Assembly (NCBI GenBank): GCA_903828455.1
Contig: CAIKMJ010000041.1
Span: 148,518 to 212,517 of the forward strand
Reading direction: 5' to 3'
Source: an uncultured Acidobacteriia bacterium
GTDB lineage: Bacteria > Acidobacteriota > Terriglobia > Bryobacterales > Bryobacteraceae
DNA length: 64,000 bases
The position numbers and the translations under genes were made by a program. Under the pieces are notes generated by a model. That model worked only from the letters and a program-made list of their open reading frames with translations, did not search any database and had not been told where the DNA came from. Shown here piece after piece: positions 15,944 to 23,922 of this stretch. How positions within the stretch are numbered: position 1 is the first letter of the stretch; every line of letters begins with the position of its first letter.

Positions 15944-17092
15944 TTATTCCACCTGCAGCGAAACCCAGCCGGGCAGCGTTGCCGGCTTGTTTTTCAGAAA
16001 CACCACACGGCGTGTTTTGGGGAACGGCATGCCGGTTTTGATTGCGCGTTCATAAAACGGCAGCGCCGCCAGCACCTTGCGATGATCCTGATCCGGGGCG
16101 CCGATCGCGGCTGACTTGCTCAGGAAGCCCGCGCCCCATCCGATCGCCAGCAGGCAACCGCCGCCGGCGCGCGCCTCGGCCAGACTCTTCTGCAGCGCCG
16201 CAACCGACCCGGCCAGCGCCTCCAGCCCCGTCCACTTCGCATACTGCGCGTGCAGTTCGAGTTGCTTTTCGGCGTAACGGTTGGCCGCGTCGAACAAATG
16301 TTTTCGTGTCACCGGCTGGCCCCAGTGCAGCGAGCGCCGCACCTCTTCGCCGTTCAGAAACGCATTCTCGCGCCAGATGCCTTCGAACGCCGATCCCGGC
16401 GCCGCCATCTCGGCAAAAGTCGGCGTGCCGCTTTCGGGACGATTGCCTTCCGCCGCGCCGCGTCCCGCCTGCTTCCAGCCGAGCGCGTACTGTTCCGGCC
16501 CGCGCGCGATGAGCGTCGAAAGCCGCAGCATGTAGACGCGGAAGGCGTCGCGCGCGGCCGGCGCGGAATCGGTCACCGAGAAAACGCGCAGCCGGTCGGA
16601 TCCGCCCGATCCGGCAGCCTGCTGTTCGATGTGTTCAGCCGGACGGCGCGACGGCCGGTCGCCCGCCAGCCGCTTCGCGGTGTCTTCCATCGCCGAAGGT
16701 TTCATGTGCGCGAACACGTACGCCGTGCGCAGCGCTCCCTTGATGGCTGCGCCGGGCAGGAACGCGCCATCGCCCGAATCGGCAAAGGTCGGGATGAAGC
16801 AGTTCTCGAGCGGCGCGCTGTTGAGTTGCGGCGTGCAGGAGGCGTCTTCGAACGGGATGCGGCGTCCGGCGTAATTCTGCGCAAAGCCGCCCCACGAAGC
16901 GAAATCGAGCCGGGTCGCTTTGCTCAGCTGCTGCAGATAGCCATCGAGCCGCGGGCCTTTGGCCAGCAATCGGAAAATGCGCGGCTGATTCAGAACGTTG
17001 ATCTGATCGCGCCACACCATGTAGTCGATGGGCGAGAGGCGGCTGCCGTCGCCGACCAGCGTGGGCGTCAGCACTGTCACGCGGTACTTCAC
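15944..17092 (-). CDS. csm5: type III-A CRISPR RAMP protein Csm5
   Basis: Caps the 3' side of the crRNA in the Csm complex and takes part in crRNA maturation in known systems. The 382-residue product begins KYRVTVLTPTLVGDGSRLSP then IDYMVWRDQINVLNQPRIF, matching the Csm5 opening (T.hIGdG..lsp.dyv). The RAMP glycine-loop FLPGAAIKGALRTAYVFAH lies near residues 112-130. The C-terminus KPATLPGWVSLQVE also fits, since Csm5 proteins often end near '.lGWv.l'. Its start overlaps the csm4 stop by 4 nt (ATGA). It is the last gene of the cas10-csm operon. Low similarity is normal for this subunit; position and motifs carry the call. Confidence 0.85.
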   Translation of the reverse strand: MKYRVTVLTPTLVGDGSRLSPIDYMVWRDQINVLNQPRIFRLLAKGPRLDGYLQQLSKATRLDFASWGGFAQNYAGRRIPFEDASCTPQLNSAPLENCFIPTFADSGDGAFLPGAAIKGALRTAYVFAHMKPSAMEDTAKRLAGDRPSRRPAEHIEQQAAGSGGSDRLRVFSVTDSAPAARDAFRVYMLRLSTLIARGPEQYALGWKQAGRGAAEGNRPESGTPTFAEMAAPGSAFEGIWRENAFLNGEEVRRSLHWGQPVTRKHLFDAANRYAEKQLELHAQYAKWTGLEALAGSVAALQKSLAEARAGGGCLLAIGWGAGFLSKSAAIGAPDQDHRKVLAALPFYERAIKTGMPFPKTRRVVFLKNKPATLPGWVSLQVE

Positions 17093-18063
17093 GCAGTCAC
17101 CTCGCCGGGCAGCCCAACCGCCAGCGCGAAGCCGGCTCGATAGGCCGGGTGCGGAAAACCATCCGGCGCCACATTGACGGCGCGGCCCTTCAGCGAGGAT
17201 GCCGCCAGCACCGAGCCTTCTTCAATCATGCGGACATGTTTCTTGCGTGCGGCGCCGGCGCGGCTGTCGGTCCAGCCGCCGCGCGCGATGGCGGAGTAGC
17301 TGCCGCCCGACCAGTCGATCGCGTCGTCTGCGTGCGGCGAATAGAGCGACAGCAGCCAAAGCGCCGTGGCATCGGACGCGGGAAACTGCGCTGCGGGGAA
17401 CAGCGACGGGGCGTCGGCGAACTCCGGCTCGGCGGCGCGTCCCCAGCCCAGCGAGCGTTCGCCGCCGAAACCGGAATCGGCAAGCAGCCGCAGTGCGGAT
17501 TTCACGCGCGCTTCCCACTGGTCACTTTCGGATGCGCGGATTTCGAGCAATCCCCACCACCCGGCGCCCGCGGCAAATTCGAGGCATGCGGTGCGATGCG
17601 GCTCCACGTTGCCGGTGAGGCGATCCACCGCGGCGGCCGACCGAATCGATACGGTGAACGGCGCGGCGGTGCCGGCCGGAAGCAGGCATTCGGTGGCGCC
17701 GTCAACCATCCATTTCGATTCATCGCTCATGCCGTGAAGCGCTACTTCGAGCGGCACCAGCTTCGCGGCCTTCGCGTACAACTTACCCGGCGCGGCCGGC
17801 GGCCACGTGGTTTTCGGCGGCGGAACCAGCCGCACGCCATTCACAACCGGAAACAGCGAACTGAAACGAACCAGCGAGCCGGCCTCCGCGCGCGCCGTTG
17901 CATCCAGCCATTCATCGAGCCAGCCCAGCGCCGACATCGCGTGAGTCACAGCCGAGTACAGCGCGTCGCTGTGATAGACGGTGTCCACGCGCTCGCGGTC
18001 GCCGGCGCGGTGACCGGCGCGCCACGGAGTCGTGGGGCGCAGCTGAATTTCGAGAAGAGCCAT
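17089..18063 (-). CDS. csm4: type III-A CRISPR RAMP protein Csm4
   Basis: Binds the 5' tag of the crRNA and contacts Cas10 at the foot of the Csm complex. The 324-residue product shows VDTVYHSDALYSAVTHAMSA near residue 30, the counterpart of the Csm4 'l.sDtlfsAl' motif. The RAMP glycine-rich loop SGFGGERSLGWGRA lies near residue 196. A C-terminal GSVLAASSLKGRAVNVAPDG and HPAYRAGFALAVGL block is also typical of Csm4 ends. It overlaps csm5 by 4 nt and follows csm3 after a 50-bp gap. Confidence 0.88.
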   Translation of the reverse strand: MALLEIQLRPTTPWRAGHRAGDRERVDTVYHSDALYSAVTHAMSALGWLDEWLDATARAEAGSLVRFSSLFPVVNGVRLVPPPKTTWPPAAPGKLYAKAAKLVPLEVALHGMSDESKWMVDGATECLLPAGTAAPFTVSIRSAAAVDRLTGNVEPHRTACLEFAAGAGWWGLLEIRASESDQWEARVKSALRLLADSGFGGERSLGWGRAAEPEFADAPSLFPAAQFPASDATALWLLSLYSPHADDAIDWSGGSYSAIARGGWTDSRAGAARKKHVRMIEEGSVLAASSLKGRAVNVAPDGFPHPAYRAGFALAVGLPGEVTA

Positions 18064-18113
18064 CGCTTTGATTTCGTGCGGCCTGTTTGCGTCCTGCGTA
18101 AAGACTTCGCCGC

Positions 18114-18944
18114 TCAGGCGACCAGCGAATCGCCGATCTCCTGCACCTTCGCCTGCAGACCGGCCAGATCGACGCCGGCTGCGACTTCCTTTTCCGCCGC
18201 GCCGGCCGCGTAGTAATCCTTGCCGCGCCAGGTGAGCTTCAGGCCGTTGAAACTGACGCGTCCGCTGCCGCGCGAACCGCCGCCGCCGAGCGCGTCGTCT
18301 TCGAGCAGCCGCAGGCCCTGCACCACCAGCGCCGCCAGCGCCGCGTCTTCGGCGCAGAGCAGATCGAGCACCATGCGGATGCGGAACTTCGCCCCGGCCG
18401 GCACGCGCTCCAGGGTGCGCGGATTGGCCTGCGACGTGATGCGGTCGATGGCGTTTTCGCTTTTGACTTCCGTCAGTTCGTCGTCGAGCGTTTCCCGCAT
18501 CTGCGGCGTAATGCTGTCGGCCACCAGCGGCGCGTCGAACACGCTGAGGCGCGCGGGCGTGGCGTGATTGCTCTCGATATCGCCGCCGCCGACCTTCTCC
18601 ATGCGGCTCGGGCTGCGGCCGAAGAGGATGCAGATTTCATCGTCCGGCCGGTCGCTCTGGTGGATGCGAACTTCCTGCCCTTTGCGCTTCGAAATGTAGA
18701 CCAGTTCGGAGGGCACGGCCGCGCCGGTGGCCTGCTCGAGCAGCGCCCGAATGCGTCCGCGCAGCGTGCTGCCGGGGACGTAAGGCCGCCCGTGGGCATC
18801 CTTCACGACGGGGTTGTCGGCGCCGCCGATCTCCAGCGAACCTTTGCCCGCGCCGACGTGGAGGCCGGTCTCGCAGTGCATTTCGCCTTCGAGAATCAGT
18901 TTGCCGATCAGCTTCAGTTCCGTTTGTGCAGTATGGGCGCTCAT
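18114..18944 (-). CDS. csm3: type III-A CRISPR RAMP protein Csm3 (target-RNA nuclease subunit)
   Basis: Backbone subunit, present in several copies per complex, that cleaves target RNA at 6-nt intervals. The 276-residue product has LILEGEMHCETGLHVGAGKG then SLEIGGADNPVVKDAHGRPY and VPGSTLRGRIRALLEQ. D43 in GGADNP sits where the catalytic Asp of Csm3 is found, so RNA cleavage should be intact. The IHQSDRPDDEICILFGRSPS and ESNHATPARLSVFDAPL segments and the glycine loop LGGGGSRGSGRVSFNGLKL fit the family. It is the best-conserved gene of this operon. A 25-bp gap separates it from csm2. Confidence 0.93.
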   Translation of the reverse strand: MSAHTAQTELKLIGKLILEGEMHCETGLHVGAGKGSLEIGGADNPVVKDAHGRPYVPGSTLRGRIRALLEQATGAAVPSELVYISKRKGQEVRIHQSDRPDDEICILFGRSPSRMEKVGGGDIESNHATPARLSVFDAPLVADSITPQMRETLDDELTEVKSENAIDRITSQANPRTLERVPAGAKFRIRMVLDLLCAEDAALAALVVQGLRLLEDDALGGGGSRGSGRVSFNGLKLTWRGKDYYAAGAAEKEVAAGVDLAGLQAKVQEIGDSLVA

Positions 18945-18969
18945 GCAATTCCTTATTTCTTACTGGCGG

Positions 18970-19752
18970 CTATTCGTTATATGCAACGATCGCTTCGAAT
19001 AAGTCGCGGAAGCGTTCGTAGCCGCGGGCGTCGTTCTTGCGCGTCACCTGCAGCAGCAGGCGTTCCAGCTGATCCAGACTGCGCAGTCCGTGGCGCGCAA
19101 TCGTGTAGGCGAGGCGCGCGCGCAGCATCACGAATTCATGCTGGCGTTCGTTTTCCGGCGCACGCGTTGCCCGGCGCACGGCGTTATAGAAACGGCGCAA
19201 CTGGCTGCGCGTGCCGGAATCGAGATCGCGCAGACGGCTGACAACGATGTGCGCCTGATTGTCGAGATAAAGACTGTCGCCGACGAGCTTATCCAGATCG
19301 ATCTCGGGCGGACCGTCGAAGCGGCGCTCGCCACTGTGACGCTCACCGCCGGGACGTCCGCCGCGTTCACCACCACGATGCTCGCCACCACGATGCTCGC
19401 CGCCGGGGCCACGCCCGCCGCGCTCGCCACCGGGACGCTCACCACCACCCCGGTCACCACCACCCCGCTCGCCACCGGGACGATCGCCGCCGCCAGGACC
19501 GCGTCCGCCGCCTTCTCGCGGCGGCCGATTTTCGCGATTGCCGCCGCCCGGCCGCTGCCCCTGCTGCTGCGGGCGCCCGCCGGCAGGTCTTGCCGATGGA
19601 GCCGGAGATGCCGAAGGCGAAGCCGGTGCGGCCGCCTCCGCGGGTGTTGCCGCCGGCTCCGGTGCCGCGCTCGGCGCTACCTGCAGTCCGCCCAGCGCTC
19701 CCTGCAATGCCTCTTGTAACGTGCCTTTTGGTGTCGCCTGCTCGTCAGCCAT
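18970..19752 (-). CDS. csm2: type III-A CRISPR small subunit Csm2 with long Gly/Arg-rich N-terminal extension
   Basis: The C-terminal ~110 residues (about 150-260) are a Csm2 small subunit: LVVSRLRDLDSG-like helix, TRSQLRRFYNAVRRATRAPE, EFVMLRARLAYTIARHG and ERFRDLFEAIVAYNE. They would line the crRNA-target duplex. In front are ~148 extra residues. Residues 21-57 are Ala/Pro/Ser-rich. Residues 58-143 are almost entirely Gly, Arg, Glu, Pro and His, with repeated GGERGG, RGGGER and GGEHRGG units (bases 19324-19581). Usual Csm2 proteins have about 120-150 residues. No alternative start after the extension is obvious, and the frame is open throughout. The extension may bind RNA or promote condensation; this is inference. 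Confidence 0.85.
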   Translation of the reverse strand: MADEQATPKGTLQEALQGALGGLQVAPSAAPEPAATPAEAAAPASPSASPAPSARPAGGRPQQQGQRPGGGNRENRPPREGGGRGPGGGDRPGGERGGGDRGGGERPGGERGGRGPGGEHRGGEHRGGERGGRPGGERHSGERRFDGPPEIDLDKLVGDSLYLDNQAHIVVSRLRDLDSGTRSQLRRFYNAVRRATRAPENERQHEFVMLRARLAYTIARHGLRSLDQLERLLLQVTRKNDARGYERFRDLFEAIVAYNE

Positions 19753-19808
19753 TTGTGTTTCCGATCTGCCGTCTTCCCGATCTTAAGCTCTTCCGGACTT
19801 CGCCGCTT

Positions 19809-21332
19809 CTAATCCTCGGCGAGGCGCGCCCATTCCAGCGCGACCAGACCTTCCGGCCGCAGCTTCAGCCGCCCCTTGATGCGCCGCCCCGCCATCTCTT
19901 TCATCAGATGCGATCGCAGCTTTTGAAATTCCCGTTCCCGCTTGTTGCCCACTCGCGCGAAGCGCCGCTGGAAGCGCAGAGCCCGCGCCATCAGTCGCTC
20001 TTCGTCGGCGGGTGTCGCCGAACCGGCCGAAGCTTCCACCTTCTTATAGAGGTTGCGCAACTGCCCCAGAAACACGCGGCCGCCGCGGAACTCTTCGTTG
20101 ATCTGCACCACGGCGTCCTTCAGATCCGCGGCATCGTTCAGTTGCTTCCATTCGAGCACGCGGCCCAGCATGTGGAAACAGTCTTTATCCGTCGCGCGCG
20201 CAATGGCGAGGTCGCGGCCACAATCTTCGTAAACCCGCGCCAGCGGCTCGCCGGGCTCGGCAATGGCCAGCGCCATGGTGAGAGTCTTGGCCTCGGCGCC
20301 CGGCAGATCTTTCAGTTGTTCCTGCGCGAAGCGGGCGAACACGCGCTCCAGTTCCCGCGCAAAGCCGGCCAGCGAATCCCATGCGCCGAACAGCGCAAAG
20401 TCCGCACCGCCGGAATACAACACGGTCACGCGCTGGAAATACTGGCCCTGCGAGCAGAGCAATTCAATCTCGCCGGCAAGAAACTGCTTGTAGAGCATTG
20501 AAAGGTGCACGTGCTCTTCCACGCTCTGCACGCGGCGCATGCGTGTGCCGAAATCGTCGACCTCGCCCCGCAGCACGGCCCACAGCTTTTCTCCGCGGGC
20601 GCGGCGCGCCAGATCTTTCGGCAGCGCGACGGCCTCTCCGCTGCGTGCCGCATGGCGCGCAACCGGCAACGCGGCATCCGCGCCCACGTCCCACGTCAGG
20701 TGCGCTGGCGGTTCGGCGCTGGCGGTCTCCGCCGGCTCGGCGGCTTCGGGCGTTTCCGTCGGGGTCGTTTCCGGCGGAGTCGTTTCCGCGCCGGACTTCT
20801 TCGTCGCCGCGGCACCCGAACAGATCAGCGATGCGATATCGAAGCCCCAGGCGATGGCCGGCGCGTCGCGCAGATCGCGCGGAATGCGGTCGGCGCCCGG
20901 TCCTGAAGGAACGTACGGTTCGAAGAATCCCGGCTCGGCGGGGCGGGCCTGCGAATGCGCGCGCATGCCCTCTTCGAGGCGCTTGCGCACCACCGTCCAG
21001 TCTCCCAGATTTTCCGTTGAACTCCAGGCGATCCGCATCCGGCCCGCCGTGACCCCGCTCAGCAATTCGGAAACGCGGGCCAGAAACGTGGCGGCCCGAT
21101 CGGCGCGCGCCTGATCGGGAAGGATGACCAGAAAGCGGTCGCTGCCGGATGACCCGAGCAGCAGCGTCGGCAGTTCCAGTTCGGCCAGCAGGGCGCGCGG
21201 GATAGCCTCGCCGAGCAGAGCCAGCCACATGGAGCGGGCTTCGAAGGCGCGGTTATCGCGGTCGGCCGGAGGGAAAAGAAGAAAGTCTTCAGAGCCCAGC
21301 AGCTTGCCCTGTAAGAGGATCTGCACTGACAT
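19809..21332 (-). CDS. cas10: Cas10/Csm1-like large subunit without HD domain and with GGAD in place of GGDD
   Basis: Large subunit of the type III-A complex. The 507 residues are well below the ~750-850 of full Cas10. There is no N-terminal HD nuclease; it starts directly in a Palm1-like domain (LELPTLLLGSSGSDRFLVIL, then DWTVVRKRLEEGM). A Thr/Pro/Glu-rich linker (about 178-210) stands where more ordered sequence is expected. Palm2 follows: KLWAVLRGEVDDFGTRMRRV, then TVLYSGGADFALFGAWDSL at 303-321. The latter aligns with the cyclase motif Y.GGDD..l.G.wd, with Ala (codon GCG) for the first Asp. The C-terminal helical domain (about 400-507) is intact. Neither DNA cutting nor cyclic-oligoadenylate synthesis is expected. 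It is the first gene of the operon. Confidence 0.85.
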   Translation of the reverse strand: MSVQILLQGKLLGSEDFLLFPPADRDNRAFEARSMWLALLGEAIPRALLAELELPTLLLGSSGSDRFLVILPDQARADRAATFLARVSELLSGVTAGRMRIAWSSTENLGDWTVVRKRLEEGMRAHSQARPAEPGFFEPYVPSGPGADRIPRDLRDAPAIAWGFDIASLICSGAAATKKSGAETTPPETTPTETPEAAEPAETASAEPPAHLTWDVGADAALPVARHAARSGEAVALPKDLARRARGEKLWAVLRGEVDDFGTRMRRVQSVEEHVHLSMLYKQFLAGEIELLCSQGQYFQRVTVLYSGGADFALFGAWDSLAGFARELERVFARFAQEQLKDLPGAEAKTLTMALAIAEPGEPLARVYEDCGRDLAIARATDKDCFHMLGRVLEWKQLNDAADLKDAVVQINEEFRGGRVFLGQLRNLYKKVEASAGSATPADEERLMARALRFQRRFARVGNKREREFQKLRSHLMKEMAGRRIKGRLKLRPEGLVALEWARLAED

Positions 21333-21439
21333 TACGGAATCTTAGGCGAGGATATCACGGAGGGACGAAAGCGCCCCGACCGTGCCGCTCTGTACGACAA
21401 TGGATTCACAAGCTGAAGTGAATCGGCAGGCGCACAAAA

Positions 21440-22654
21440 ATGACAACTATTCACCGGTTTGCCCTGGGTTCGTTTTTGCTGTTCGGGGCCGCCATCGCGG
21501 CCATGGCGCAATCCGCGCCTGCCGGGTTCGTGGGCAGCGCGGCCTGCAAAGGCTGCCACCCTCAGGTTTACGAACGCTGGGCGAAAACCCGCATGGCGAA
21601 CGTCGTGCGCGACCCCAAAGAACATCCCGACGCCATCATCCCCGACCTCAGTAAGGCCGACTCCGCCCTCGTGACGTTCAAGAAGGAAGACATCGCCTTC
21701 GTCTACGGCAGCAAGTGGAAGCAGCGTTACTTCACGAAGGTCGGCAACGACTACTTCCCGCTCGGCGCGCAGTGGGACGTGACGCATCAGAAATGGTCGG
21801 CCTACAACACGAAGAAAGGCACCGACTGGTGGACCGCCTTCTATCCCGAAACCAACATGGAGCGGCCCACCGGTCCGCTCTGCGACGGCTGCCATTCGGT
21901 GAACTACAACATCCGGACCAATCAGGTGACCGAATGGAACGTTGGCTGCGAGCGCTGCCACGGGCCGGGCAGCGCACACGTGGCGAAGCCGTCTGCGGCT
22001 AACATCGTGAATCCCGCGAAGCTCGATACCGTCCGCGCCGTCGATACCTGCACGCAGTGTCATTCCCAGGGCCAGCCGGTTTCCAGCCCGATCAACGGCA
22101 AGTATTACGACTGGCCCGTGGGCTTCCAGATGGGCGGCAACCTGAGCGACGTCTGGAAACTGGAAGACCACACGCTCGGAGAAACCACTTTCACCCACTT
22201 CCCCGACGACACCGCCCATAAGAACCGCATGCAGGGCAACGATTTCGTGCAAAGCGCCATGTACACCCACGGCGTGACGTGCAGTTCGTGTCACGACGTG
22301 CATGGCACGGAAAACAACGCCGACCTGCGGCAAGCCGGCCAGGCGATGTGTCTCACGTGCCATGCCCCGAAATCGCCCAACGGTCCGCGCGCGGCGTCGA
22401 TCGAGGAGCACACGCACCACAAGGCGGGCAGCGCGGGAAGCAACTGCCTCGAATGCCACATGCCGAAGATCGAGGCCACGATGCCCGATGACTTCGTGCG
22501 CAGCCACACCTTCCGCTTCATCACGCCCGATATGACGGAGAAGTACAAAATGCCGAACGCCTGCAATTCGTGTCACGCAGACAGGTCGACGGCGTGGGCG
22601 AAGGAAGCACTGAAAAGCTGGAGCGACAAATCGCCGTGGCGTGTGGCGCAGTAG
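21440..22654 (+). CDS. octahaem cytochrome c (cytochrome c554/NrfA-like fold group)
   Basis: Exported 404-residue electron-transfer protein. The Sec signal is HRFALGSFLLFGAAIAAMAQ. Eight CXXCH sites follow: CKGCH, CDGCH, CERCH, CTQCH, CSSCH, CLTCH, CLECH, CNSCH. The opening GFVGSAACKGCHPQVYERWA with KTRMA is the typical start of the cytochrome c554/c-prime group. The last part (HKAGSAGSNCLECHMPKIEA, then SHTFRFITPDMTEKY) resembles the ends of nitrite reductase-like cytochromes. No CXXCK site is present, so pentahaem NrfA is excluded. It could be an electron carrier or an oxidoreductase of small nitrogen or sulfur compounds. It is divergent from cas10 across a 107-bp gap. Confidence 0.85.
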   Translation: MTTIHRFALGSFLLFGAAIAAMAQSAPAGFVGSAACKGCHPQVYERWAKTRMANVVRDPKEHPDAIIPDLSKADSALVTFKKEDIAFVYGSKWKQRYFTKVGNDYFPLGAQWDVTHQKWSAYNTKKGTDWWTAFYPETNMERPTGPLCDGCHSVNYNIRTNQVTEWNVGCERCHGPGSAHVAKPSAANIVNPAKLDTVRAVDTCTQCHSQGQPVSSPINGKYYDWPVGFQMGGNLSDVWKLEDHTLGETTFTHFPDDTAHKNRMQGNDFVQSAMYTHGVTCSSCHDVHGTENNADLRQAGQAMCLTCHAPKSPNGPRAASIEEHTHHKAGSAGSNCLECHMPKIEATMPDDFVRSHTFRFITPDMTEKYKMPNACNSCHADRSTAWAKEALKSWSDKSPWRVAQ

Positions 22655-22716
22655 CGAATCGGCAGCCTCGTAATCCTGCCAGTCGTTGAAACCCGGTTGT
22701 TATGCTGATTTCATAG

Positions 22717-23763
<1,047 letters not shown>

Positions 23764-23844
23764 GGCGTTCGCGGTAAACGTTTGTAAAATAAGGCTTACG
23801 TCGCCAAAACAGGCGGCGGGCGAGGCCGGTTTCCGTATAATATG

Positions 23845-23880
23845 AAAGCCGGGCGGTGGCTAACATCGCCCGGCTTTTTT
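23845..23880 (+). terminator. rho-independent terminator after gap
   Basis: Stem AAAGCCGGGCG pairs with CGCCCGGCTTT around the loop GTGGCTAACAT, followed at once by a T run. It lies 82 bp after the gap stop and 43 bp before the receptor gene. A TATAAT sequence at 23836-23841 sits just upstream, so the stem could also lie at the 5' end of a transcript. Confidence 0.85.
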
Positions 23881-23922
23881 GCGTCTTCTCAGTAAGCTTT
23901 TTTCGTCTTCAGTAACCAAGGA

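Noticed and set aside
15603..16055. ORF of 150 codons encoding (FDRAKE)n after the ribbon-helix-helix gene
   Set aside because: It is open only because the 18-bp repeat keeps every frame open; the part after the repeat has atypical composition and runs into csm5 antisense.
19090..19719. Long plus-strand ORF opposite csm2
   Set aside because: Antisense shadow of the Gly/Arg-rich coding strand (Thr/Ala-rich translation); the csm2 core fixes the real strand.
19809..21332. Reading the cas10 gene as an ordinary GGDEF diguanylate cyclase
   Set aside because: The Palm1 and Palm2 order, the C-terminal helical domain and the csm2-5 neighbours identify Cas10; GGDEF signalling domains lack these.
21440..22654. 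Calling the octahaem protein NrfA nitrite reductase
   Set aside because: No CXXCK active-site haem motif and too many CXXCH sites.
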